Assembly: GCA_040766885.1 (NCBI GenBank)
Contig: JAXGPP010000001.1
Coordinates: 689,911-753,910, forward strand
Source: JAXGPP01 sp040766885
GTDB taxonomy: Bacteria > Planctomycetota > Planctomycetia > Pirellulales > Thermoguttaceae
Length of the DNA stretch: 64,000 nt
Reading direction: 5' to 3'
Below, piece by piece: positions 36,401 to 48,400 of this stretch. The translations under genes were made by a program, and so were the position numbers. The notes below the pieces were generated by a model that did no database searches, was not told the DNA's origin, and saw only the letters and a program-made list of their open reading frames with translations. Position 1 is the stretch's first letter. Each line of letters starts with the position of its first letter.

Positions 36401-39400
36401 AAGGTCTGCCCGAGCACCGCATCGGTTGGCGTGTTGAACGGCGCCGTGGCGGTCAGAACCGTCCCCGCGCCGATCTCCACGTTGGTGAAGACCTGCTCGC
36501 TGGCATCGAACACGCCGTCGATGTTGAAATCGATCCACCCTTGGATCCAGCCGGTCGCGTTGCCGCCGTTGAAGAACGTGAAGCGGATCTGATGGTCGGC
36601 GACGAGCGACGTCTCCTGGATGATTCCCGACTCAAGGTCCTCATCGACGATGACGCTGCCGCTGCCGTCCACCTGGCCGTTTTCGTCATCGCCGGTGGCC
36701 GTGCCGTTGGGCTGGCCGTCGAACTCGAAATCGGGCGCGGTACCGAAGTAGGGCCGCGCGCCGGTGATCGCGTGCCGCGGCCCGTCATCGGCGTACAGCG
36801 TCCCGTACTTCGCCGGGGCGTCGCCCATGTCCTCCAGGCTCTCGGCCACGCGGACCGCATAATCCTCGACCTCGCCCGACGCCGCCTCGCCCACGTAGTT
36901 CAGCGATACATTCTCGTCGGTGAAGCGGAAGCGGACGTAGGCCGTGCCTTCGGTGATCTCCGCCACGTCGGGAATCAGGATCGAAAGCGCGTTGTCGCCC
37001 TTCACCAGCGGATAGGCGTTGAACACCTTCTCTGAGTAGGTGACGCTGTTCCAGGTGAACGTGTCGTCCCAATCGCCGTCGTGGTTCATGTCGACCCACG
37101 CGTTCAGGTAACCGGCCTTCGAGGCGGTGGCCGTCACAAGGGTCGAGCTGCCGATGATCAGATTGCTGTGGAAGACCACGCCCTCGTCGTCGTCGCCGCG
37201 AGCGGTCTGCCGAGAATCGCTCTCCACGCTCGGCCGCCGGCCGAGGTATCCGCCGCGAATAATGTGCCGCGCGCCGTTGTTCAACAAGAGCGACGGGTAG
37301 CTCGGGTCGGGGGCGTCGCCAAAGTCCAATCCGGCGAGTTTCACGGTGAACTTCGTCGCCCCGCTGCCATCGGTCTGGTTCGACTGCAGGCGGTTGCCCG
37401 CCAGGTCGAGGATCCCCACGTTGTCGCCCGCCGGATCGTTGTCCAGCGAGATTACATAGGTGTGATCCAACAGCCACACACCCGGAGCCGGGAAGAGGTG
37501 GATGACGTCGTTCGTCGTGTCGTACTGGAAGAAGTAGTCGATTCCCTCGGTCAATAGCGTGCCGTCGCGGCGGACCTGCACCGCGGCGCCCACCACCGTG
37601 CGGTCGTTGATGCCAACGCCGCTGTCGTTCAACTTGATCGCGAATTCCAGCAGGTTCTTTCCCGCCAGTTCCACGATCGTGTCGGTCGGATCCTTGTCCT
37701 CGGCACTGTCGTCCAGCGGGACAATGATTGTCGAGCTGGGGCCGCTGAAATCGACGCGATCGATGGCGCCGCGGTCCTTGTAGATGCTCAAGCCGCTGCC
37801 GGGGCTTGTATTGACCGACGAGTCGTCCTTTCGCAACTGGCCGAACAGGTCCAGATCCGGCGAGATGATCGGCGAGACCGGAATGCCCATCGGCTCGAGG
37901 ATCTGATCGTAGAAGCCCTGGCGTTCCTCGAGGCGATCGACCGAGCTATCGATGGCTTGCGAGCCGCTCTTGAGATAGAAGTTGTCGTTCGCCACGTCGA
38001 CGAACAGCGGGCCGCCCACCGGGATCACCCGGCCGGTGAGCCCGACGCCGATATCGCTGGCGATTCCGGTCACGTTCGTGGCGTTGCCCTGGTAGATCGT
38101 GCCGCCCAGGACAGTGCCCGCCGTCACCGATGAAGCATCGACCGCGATGCCGACGCTGAGGTTGGCGACGATGTTATTGAGGATCGTCGGGCTGGCATTG
38201 TTGGCCACCGAAATTCCCGTGCCGCCCTGTGACGTCTTGGGGCCATAGACCGTGTTATTGACGATCCGGCCGAACGGAATCGCGCCGGTTGGCTGGCCGG
38301 TCTCGCCCTCGAAGCGAATGCCTCCGGTGCCGCTGTAGGCCACCAGATTGTTCTCGAGGATGATTCCCGGAACGAGCTGGTTCGGCGCGTTGATCGTGCG
38401 GCCGCTGCCCGGGTGCGCCCACTGGGCCGTCGTGTCGCGATCGGCCGGAGCGACGTTGATCCCGTACTGCTGCGAGTACAGGATCTGGTTCGCCTCGATG
38501 ATGATCTGGCCCTTGTCGCGGACGAGGTTGCGATCGCCGCCGTCAAGGGTTCCGTCGTCGACCAGCGAGCCGAAGTACGACGACGACAGGCCGGTCACGC
38601 GGACCGCGCCCCACAGGTCCACCTGGTCGCTCGTCTGCAGGTCCTGGCTGAGCGTGCCCGCCATGACCTTGAGCGTGCCGTTCTGGTAGGCCTGGTTAAT
38701 GGCAGCCGCCACTAGCCGCGCTACCTGGCCTCCCGTTTGGCCGGCGCTGAAGTAGATCGGCATGCCCTGAATTCCCCCGCCGCCACCCTGGATGGTCGAA
38801 TCGAGGAAGATAAATGTCTGCCGGTTCAGGCCGTCGTAAATCTCGAACGACTGGCCGTGGGCGATGCTCGCTGCCGGCGGAACCGTCATCGTTAGGTCGT
38901 TGGCGAAGCGGTAGTTCGTGTCGAACGTCGCATTGATCGCCGTTGCCGGGAAGATGTTGCCATACGAGCCGTAATCGGTGCCGCGCCGCACCTCGAGCTG
39001 ATAACTGCCGGTGGTCACGATCGCCGGTTCGCCAATCGCCAGATTGGGCGCCGGCGCGAACGTGAAATCGGTCAGGTTGCTGTTCTGCGTCGCATTGGTC
39101 ACCATCTCGCCCCGCTCGGCGAAACCGATGATGATGTCGTCGATGTAGAAGCCTTCGAAGTAGTTGTTCTGCCCGCGGTTGAAGCGGCGGAAACGATCGT
39201 CCGGGCCGTCGCCGTCGTTATAGCGCTGCTGCCTTGGCCGGTCTCCCTGGAGTTCTCCGAGGAGGTCCTCGTTGGCGTCGCCGCTGTAGGGCAGCTTGCC
39301 ACTCGTGGCCGTGTATCCGATGAGGTACATCACGTCGCCCACAGCGGTATCGAGTTGCAGGACCGGCTGGGCCGCCCGCTTCATGCCGCTCGTAAGCGGA

Positions 39401-42400
39401 TCGAACACCGCGACGGTGCCGCCCACCATCGTTACGTCACCGTTTGACGTCGCCGAAAGGTTGAGACCTAACGTGGCCGCGGTCGAGTTGATGGCATTCG
39501 CTGTTGCCAGGGCAAGGTCGGTGCGCGTCGTGACGCCGGCAAGATTGATGCGGCCGGTCCCCGTGCCGCCGTAGGTGAACGTCGTCACCTGGTACAGTCC
39601 GTCGCTCGTCACCGCGCCAATGCTGAACTGCCGCCCGTTGATGCCGGTAAGCGACGGCGCCCGCAGCGGTTCCGGAGCCGAGGTGATGGCCACTCCGTCG
39701 ACCGTGCGATTCAACTGCTGGTTCACCACGGCCGTGATGATTTGCGCGACCTGGTTGATGGTCATGTCGCCGTTCAGCGGCACGCGGGTGCCGCCGCTCG
39801 TTCCGGGCGCGTTGCCCTGTATGACCACGTCGGCCGTGTCGCCCACCGGGGCGCCCTGGCTGACTGCCATCGCACGAGTGAGGAAGATCCGGTTCGGGTC
39901 GTTCGTCGTGTCCGTGTACGGCGCAATCCGCAGCGCGCTGGCACCGATTGCCGAGCGGATCGCGGTGCCCACCGCTGCCGTGCTGCTTGTGTCCAGAATG
40001 TTGACGGCGCGGAGGCTAGAACTCTGCACCACGCTGCCGTCCTTGTCGAACTCGAAGCGGACGGTGGTCCCCGTACTATCGGTAATCTCGAACCACTCGC
40101 CGTCGCCGATGGCGCGGCCGGCCACGTTTGGCAGAACGAGAGCATAGCCGAGGTCGATCTCGAACGTCTCGCTGCCGATGGTGAACTGGTCGCCGTCCTG
40201 GAGTTTCCACGCCGGCAGCGCGGCCAGGTAGCGGCGTTGATCGGCCGTGCCGATCGAGGTATCGCCGATCTGCATATCGCCCGCGGTGCTGAAATCGAAC
40301 CGCAGCCGGAGATTGTCCATACCCGCGTAGCGGCTGAGGTCAACCCGCGCCTGCCGCCACTGTCCGTCGTCGACGATCTCGTCGATGATTTGCGTGGCGA
40401 CGGTCGGAGTCTGCATCAATCGGCCGACGCCGGGATCGCGCCCGCCGCCGTCCTGCGTATTGGTGTTGGTGGAGATCAGGTCCCACTTGGCACCGTCGTT
40501 AGAGATATAAACCTTCGCACCGTCGTAGTGTTGGCTCGCCTCTGTTGCGGCGAAGTATGTGAAGTACAGCACCGGCTTGTCCAGCGCGCTGTAGCCGGCC
40601 AGGCTGAACGGGTTGGTGCTCAAGCTGCCGTGCGCGCCGCCGGGAAGGTTGTAGCTCTGGAAGACTTCGGTGTCGCCGGCGTCGCTGTCGTTGTCGAAGT
40701 TGGTTGCCCCCGGCTGGGCCCAGCCCGATGCCACCAGCCCGGTGTCAGGATCCTCCAGCCCGAAGTACATGCTGTAGTCGCCGGGCACGCGGAAGTCGCT
40801 CTCGCCGTTGCGAGTCTGGTCATAGGTATTCTCAACCCCATGCCCGGCGTCGTTTTCGCGGCGGCGGGTCATGTGCCAGAGGTTGTAGTCCACCGGCGAG
40901 AAGGCGAGACCTCGGACTCCCGATACCGACAGCTGCGCGCGGTACGCGGAACCCTCGAAAACCGGAATTAACTGCGGGGCCGTTGGATCCGACATGTCGA
41001 TCGCATAGACCGAGTTCGAATCCGTGGCGAACAGTACGTTCGCATACTTGCCGCCCTCGACATTCGCCGGCCCGGTGGTCAGGCCGCTGAACGAGACGTT
41101 CGTGCCGTTGTACGAGACTTGTGAGATAAGGGTTGCCTGCGGACCACCGCCCGTCGCCCGAATCCGGTCGTACTGGTTGTCGTAATCCTGCGGCCGGAAT
41201 CCCCATGTTCCCGTTGATCGTACATTGGTGCCCGAGGTCACGCCGTCGATGCGGTAGACGCCGCCCCGGTCGGTGACGCCGTAAAGCTGGCCGCCAACGT
41301 ACGCCAAGCCCGTGAAACTTGCGCCGCCTGTCTCCCCGCCCTCGATCGCGTCGGGTACCAGTTGTCCGAAGGGGATGATGTCGCTCGTCGCACGTGGCGT
41401 CGACGGAGCCGTCGAACTGGGATACTGGATCGGGCCGCCGTCTTCGTTCAGGGCATAAACGAGATTGCGATAGTACGTGTGGGCAGCTCCTGTCGCGTCC
41501 TCGCCGGCCGCAACGCCGGCGGCGGCGTGGCCAACTCCCAACGCAATCCGGTCGCTCGTGCCGCCGCTGTTGAACGCGTGCACAAGCGCATTGAACTCGA
41601 TGTCGATCGACCCGCTGGCTGTGAACGTCTGCAGCGCGCCGTTGCCGTCCACGTAACGGGTGTTGATCCCAATGGTGCTGGTGCTGACCGCCTGCCGCGC
41701 GTTGCCTGTATTCAGACGCATGAACTGGCGGGCGCCTGCGGTGCCGCGGCCGGTTACGGTGTACAGTCGGCCATCATTCCGCATGGCGATGTCGTTGTAA
41801 TTCGTCCCCGTGTCGTTGGGCAGGCGGGCCGAAGTGCCGCTGACGTCGGTCTCAAGTGCCCCGGTGAACGGATCGACCGAGTAGAGGTCGTTGGTCGTAT
41901 TGACATAGAAGACCACGTCGGTCAGCTTGAACTCGTTCGGGATCGGCGTGAGCCGCTGGCCGAGGAAGGTCGGATCGCTGTAGTTCGGATTGCTGTACGG
42001 ACGCGCGGTCATCGACCCGCTCGGCCGGAAGTGCTCGGTGGCGATCCGGTTAATCGAGTTCAACGGCTCGCGCCGCGTGAGTGGCGAAAGCGTATCGTCC
42101 AGTTCGGTCGATTCGGCAAGCGTCGAGGTGACCGCGACGTAATACGTCACGTTGTTGCCCTCGGGGAGATACGCCGTGCCGATGAACGGGTCGCGCGCAC
42201 CGACCGACCCGCGCGAGAGGTCTTCGACTTCGGCGCCGGGAATCGGCTGCGACCGGTCATCGGCGACGTTCGAGGCGCCTCCCACCAGGAGCAGTTGGCC
42301 CGACGAGTTGTAGACCCACAGCTTGAGATCCGGCCGCGCCATGCCGTCGGCATAGTCGATGTCGAAGATCGTGGCGTAGATGCTCCCCATGTCGTTGAAC

Positions 42401-45400
42401 CCGGGGATCGACTGGATGCCCTGGTAGTCGACCGTGATGCTGTACCAGTCGACATCGGTTCGGCTGTCCAGGTAGCCCGCCGTGGAGATCGTGTTGCGGT
42501 CCACCCCCAGCAGATTGCCGAGCGGGTTCGCCCCGCTCATGGTGTTGTTGTCTCCGCTTAGCTCGCTGCTCTCGCCCGTAAGCGGCGAATGACCCGGAAA
42601 TCCCAGCACTTCGATGCCGGTCTGGGCATAGCGGATGTCGGCATAGCGGACCGTCGAGCCGGGGATCTCCTGCATCTCGCGCAGCCGAAGCTGCAATTGA
42701 TAAGCGCCGCTCGTGTTGGTCAGGTGCGTCAGGGCCCGAGTGCCGTTGGCTTCGGTGCTCCGCGGGTTGAAGCCCACGTGGAGGCCGTCGAGGACCACGC
42801 GGACGTTAGCCGTCCCCGCGCCGAGTATCCGCGCGGTCACCGGTAGCGCGCTCAAGCTGAGCGCAAGCTGCTCGTTCGCCGCGGCCGAATTGACCGCATC
42901 GCGGATCTTCACCGCTACCTGGTCAGCCGTGTCGCCCGCCGCGATCGAGATGCCGTACCGCGGATTGCCGACCGGCGAGGTACCGATACCGTCCCCCGCC
43001 TTGTCGAATTCGAATTCCACCAACCGCGTCACGTCGTTGCGGTCGGGGAAGCTGACGATGAAGTACGAGCCCTCAACAATCGACGCCTCGCCACCCGTCA
43101 CGCCCATTGAGAGCGAACTGCGGACGCGGATATAGTAGTCGCGTGCCTGGCCGCCGGACGGGCCGTCGAGTACCAGCCGCATGCCCGGATCGCGCGGGTT
43201 CGTGGTGTAGAAGTCGCGATTGTCGGTCGCGGTCGCGGCCCGGTCGCTGGGGAACCACCGGTCGCGGTCCATGGTCTTGACGCGCAGGCTGTCGAAGGCC
43301 TCGTACAGCAGGCTCGTGTCGCCGTAGATGTCGTCGCTTGTCACCTCAGCCGGAGAGTTGTCGGAGCGGGCCAGGACGTTGCCGTCGGCGTCGATCACCT
43401 CAATGATCGCGTCGAGGGCATGGGTGGTCCGGTCGATATCCAACCAGATCTCCGTGCCCGGCGTGGCCTTGAAGACGTACACATCGGCGTCGTCGGGCGA
43501 ATCGAAGCGGATCGACCCGCGGATCTCGAAGCCCAGGCGAAGGTTGTCATCGCCCGCCTTTTCATTCGGAGCAAGCTCGCCGAGCGTCTCCGCTCCCTGC
43601 AGCGGACGGGAATTGGCGTCGGCCTGGCTGCCGTAAGGCAATTCACGCTCGTTCACCACGCCCACATTGCGGTCGTTGCTGTAGCGGTCGAGGGTAATGC
43701 CCGCCCACGCTCCCGGCGTGGCCGCGCCGACCTGGATGCCGTTACCGTTGGTGTCGAACTGCGGCCGGTCGAAAAGGTCGAAGCCCGCGCCCAGCGAGTC
43801 GTCGGCCAGGGCGGTTAGCACCACCGGGTGGCCCGGCATGCCCACGATCTGGATCGTCCCGCCGATCCGGTCGTCGATCTCCAGCGCCGTTCCTTCGGCA
43901 ACGAATCCGGCATTGGCGCCCTGGAGCTTGACGACCAGGCTCTCGTCCACCCCGCTCTGCAGCCGCAGGCCGCCCACGTGATGGAAATTGCGCACAATGA
44001 CCTGGGTGGTGAGCACGTGTACGATGTCGGTGTCGTCCCACACGCTCTCAGTGGTGAGAATCCCGCCGCGGACCTCCATGGCGTTGATCGTGCTGCCGTT
44101 CTTCCGCGTGTCGCTCATGCGGTTCTCGCGCACCAGCGGGCCGCGGTTGTCACCGTAGGCCGAGAAATCGCCGATCGCGCCGGTGCTGCGGCCCCAGTCG
44201 GGTGTCACCGTCGACTTCAGCGCGTTGACATCGATGCTGACGATCGCCCCGTCGTTGTCGAGGAAATCGTTATTGACGATCACCGGCTGAGCGCCGCGGA
44301 CATAGATCGTGGCCGGACCGATAAAGCCGCGGCCGTTGCGGTCGCCGGCCGAGCCGGAATCGTTGTACTCGAAGCGGCTGTTGGCCACGCGGACCTTTGC
44401 CTGCCGGATCTCGATCGGGTCGAAATTGGCAAAACCGCCTTCGATCGCCGTGCCGCCGCCGCCATAGGCGATAACCGCCTGGTCGATGCTCCCTTCGGAA
44501 AGCGGCCCGAAGCTGATGCCACCCCAGTCGCCCCGCGAAGGTTGCTGGGTGCCGGTGTTGTCACTCGTGTTGAACGTGCCGCCGGCGCCGTAACGGTCGT
44601 CCAGAAGCGAGGTGAAGATTACCTTGTAACCCGGAGCGTCGCCGGTGCCCCCTCGCCCCTCGGCGATCAGTTGGGCGCCGATCTCGGTCTCGATCCGCGA
44701 GCCCTGGAGCTTCACGATCATGCCCGGATCGACCTGCAGTCGGGCGTCGGTGCGAGCCACATAGGTTCCGAAACCGTCGAGCCGGATCTCCGCACCGTCA
44801 AGCGTGAGGGTGACGATGTTGCCAGCAGATGTTGCACTGATTTCGAGCTTGCCGGTGTTGTAGACGGTGTTGATCGCCACAGCGATCTTGGAGGCGACCA
44901 CCGCGGCGCTGTCGGTCGGGTCGATCAGGATCTGCTGCCGCCCCGCGGCCACGCCATTGGCGTTCGGCAGGCGGTCGAACTCGAACGCCACCTCATTGCG
45001 GCCGTCGAACAGCGTGAACGTCTCGGTATCGAGGATCGACGAACCCGCCACGGTCTGAATATGGTGTTCGTCTACCAGCGAGAGATTCGTCGTGCGCCCT
45101 GCCCGCAGCGCTCCACCGGGGGTGCCGTTGAGGAACAGATTCTCCGGTACCACGTGAACGATGTCCCAGTCGTCCCAGCGCGCCGCGACTTCCTGTTCCG
45201 AAATCGGCTTGCCCGGATCGGTCCTGATCCGGATGTACATGCCGTTGACCGAGTTGTCTAAGAGCCGGTTGCCGCGCACCAGCGGCCCCACGCGGTCGTA
45301 TTCCTGGGTGAAGGGGCTGGTCGGGTCCCAATTCTGGAACCGCGTGTCGGCGAAGCTGTTCGGATCGCCCGACATCGCTGCATCGGCGCTGAACCGGATC

Positions 45401-48400
45401 GTGTTGTAAGTGGCCGTCGGTCGCGCCTCGGCCATGTGGATCGGGTCGTAAATGCCGCGCACGCTATTGACGATCACCTCGCCGCCGCCGTAGCGGATGT
45501 CGGCGTGGTTGACGTAGTTCAGGAAGATGCCCTGGGTTTCCAGCACCTCACGTGCGGCCGTGGTCATACCCGGGTCGTAAGCGGCGATGTAGTCGTAATC
45601 GAGATCGTTGCGGAACACCAGTCCGCCCCAATCCCCCTTGGCCGCCGTTGTGCTGTTGGGTTCGCTGTCCTTGCCCAGCGTCTCATCGTGGAACGACGTG
45701 AAATATACCGACTGCGTCGGCGTGCCGAGCACCTGCAGCGCGCCGTGGCTCTTGTCGATGCCTTGCGACAGGCTCCCCACGTTGATGTTCGCACCCAGCA
45801 GTTTGAATGTCGCACCGGCGTCGATCATCACCGTCACGCCCTTCGGCACTTCCATCTGCGTGCCGTCCGACAGCGGCGTGTTATCAAACGCGCGACGGCC
45901 GATCTCGTACGCCAGGTTGTCGGTCAGCGTCGCCGGATTGCTGGGATCGTCGTTGGCAAAATTGTTCCCCACGATCCGCACGATCTGGTCGCCGTAGCCC
46001 GAAGCGACCCGCTGCTCGGCCCTCGCGAAGGCCGCCGTGATCGTCTTGAACGGCGCGGCCAGCGAGCCGTCCGGATTCGTTGCCGTGCTCGCCTTGTCGA
46101 CGTAGATCGTGTCGAGGTCGGCTTCCGCGCCGGCCGCGGCCTGCACGTTGAACCAGAAGTTGTACGTGCCGCCGGGCACGCCGTCGGCGTCGCCGTCGAA
46201 GAGCGTCGCCGTTGTATCGGTGATGCTTGGGTTCGAGGCGGAGCCGAGGAACGTGGCCGGATCTTCCGGATCGACGCCGCCCGGGCGGAAGTTCAGCCGT
46301 AGCTCGTACTTCCCTTCGGTGGTGCCGCCGATTCCCGTGTCATCGATGCTCGGGTCGTACTGGTTGTTGCCCGTCGAGGACACGCCCACGTAGTACGTTC
46401 CCGGCTGGAGGTACATTTCCAGGAACGAGTCTTCGCTGTAGAAGTCGTCGTTGCTGGCGATCGCGCGGAATCGCGTGACCGGGATTTCGACCGTCGTCCC
46501 GTTGACGGTGTACTTCTCCTGCGCGACATACTGCTGGTAGAGCGTCAGCGAGCTGTCCAGCAGGCTCGAGTTGGCCAGTCGCTCGGCGAGGATTTCCGCG
46601 CTGAACAGACCTCGCTCCTGGAGGTCGAACCGGTAGAGATCAAGGTCGGTGCTGTCCGGCCGATACATGTGCTGGCCGTGCACGACGTCGTAATCGCCCG
46701 GGAAGACCGGCTCAAACGACCCGACCGTGGTGGTTCCCGATTCCGAACTGCCCATCACCGTGTAGGCCGGCAGGTCGTATGAGTGGCCATACCCCAGCAA
46801 GTGGCCGATCTCGTGCAATGCGACTTGGAACCAACTGCCGCCGAACTCGCTGGCGCCCCAGTTCTCGGCGTAGTCCATGACGGCCAGTCCGCCGCCGGCC
46901 ACGCCTCCCACGCCGCCCGGCGCGGAAGTCAGTCGGGGGAATACCTTGAGATCGCCGGTGGCAATCCGCATCCCGCCGGATGGTACCTCGGTGAAGGTTA
47001 CGCCCAGGTAGTTGGCGTAGATCGAGAAGATCTCTCGTGCCCGCTGCTTCTGGGCAGCAGTGATCAAATTGAAGAGCGGAGACCCCGAAGACGAATCGGT
47101 GCCGATGATGTCGGGGAAACTGTAGGTGAAATTCGTAATGCCGTGAACGCCGTCCGGATCGGAGTCGCCATCGAGGTGATCCTCGATCCCCATGTTGGCA
47201 GGCAGGTCTCGGTGCCCGGGTTCGTCGACCGCGCCCGGCCATTCGAGGTTGTATGGTGTCGCATGGCTGGCGAGAATATCGGCGGTGAGGATCACGCTGT
47301 GCGGTCCGCTAGCCTGCCCGAAACTCGCCGACAGATTCTCGGCGGTGTAGTAGTTCTCGCCCGCCTCGCCCACCGTAATCGGCGTCGTGGTGACCTTCTC
47401 ATAGGCGTTGCCGATCCGCAGGCGGAACGCGCCGTTTCCCTTCTTCAACGGATCGGTGACGAGATTGGCCAGGTCATCGTCGAACTTGAGCGTGACTTTC
47501 TTCGCCACCGGATCGTACACCACGCCGTCCGGCGTGACCGACGGAAGGATGATCACGTCGTCGTCCGGAGTAGCCGTCTCTTGTGTCGCGATGAGCTGGT
47601 AGAAGAGCCGGTTTGTGGCGGTGGCGGCGTCGAGTTCCTGATCGAAGTAGACCTCGATCTTGTCGCGCGCCTGGGTCAGGCCAGAGGTCCCGCGCGCGAT
47701 CGGCTGCGGAACCACCGAGATAACCTGCGGCCCCAGGTCGAGCGTGAAGTCGAGCGTCAGATCCTCGCCCAGGCGGAAGACTTCCGCTATTGGCGTGGCC
47801 TTGTTCTTCAGCGGATTGTCACCCGTGCCGAAGATCTTAAGTTGGTAATCGCCATCGGGCAGCGATTCGGCGAAGCGCACGATCACTTCGTTGGCGCGGT
47901 CGCCGATGTTGATGTAGCCGAATTCCACCGGCTGGCCAGTGGCCTTGTTGATGATCTGGATGCTCTTCTGCCCGGCCGGGATTGTGTCCGGAGCGAACGA
48001 GGCCGGATCGATCTGCTGGCCCTCGTTAAACCGCAACAGCAACTCGCGCGGCGCAATACGGAACGGATCGATGTCCGAGCCGGGGATGATCACGCTGCCG
48101 GCGTTGGGAATCACCGCCGACAGATCGGGACCGGAAACGTTCGCCACGCCGCGCACCCTCAGCTCCCAGCTGGCGAGCGTGCCGGTCTGGCCGGTCTGGC
48201 GGTCGCGAACCGTCAACGTCCAGTCACCGCCCGAAGCCTCGTCCCAGAACCGCGGCGTGGAGAACGTCCAGCGGCCCAGCGGTCCCGCGGCATCCGCGCG
48301 CGGCTGCGAGAACACGGCTTCTGTCCCCAGCGGCGAGGTGAGAATGATCTCCAGATCGCCCGCATCAGCGTGACCGCTGCCGAAATCGATCGTCAGTTCG

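Noticed and set aside
34870..37035. A 721-residue plus-strand frame with repetitive His/Val/Glu segments
   Set aside because: The apparent repeats are the reverse complement of the GEVED units, so they follow from the array on the other strand.
31345..37335. Possible CRISPR or tandem DNA repeats
   Set aside because: The periodicity is at the protein level with a unit of 450-570 bp, diverged at the DNA level and in frame; there are no short identical repeats with unique spacers.
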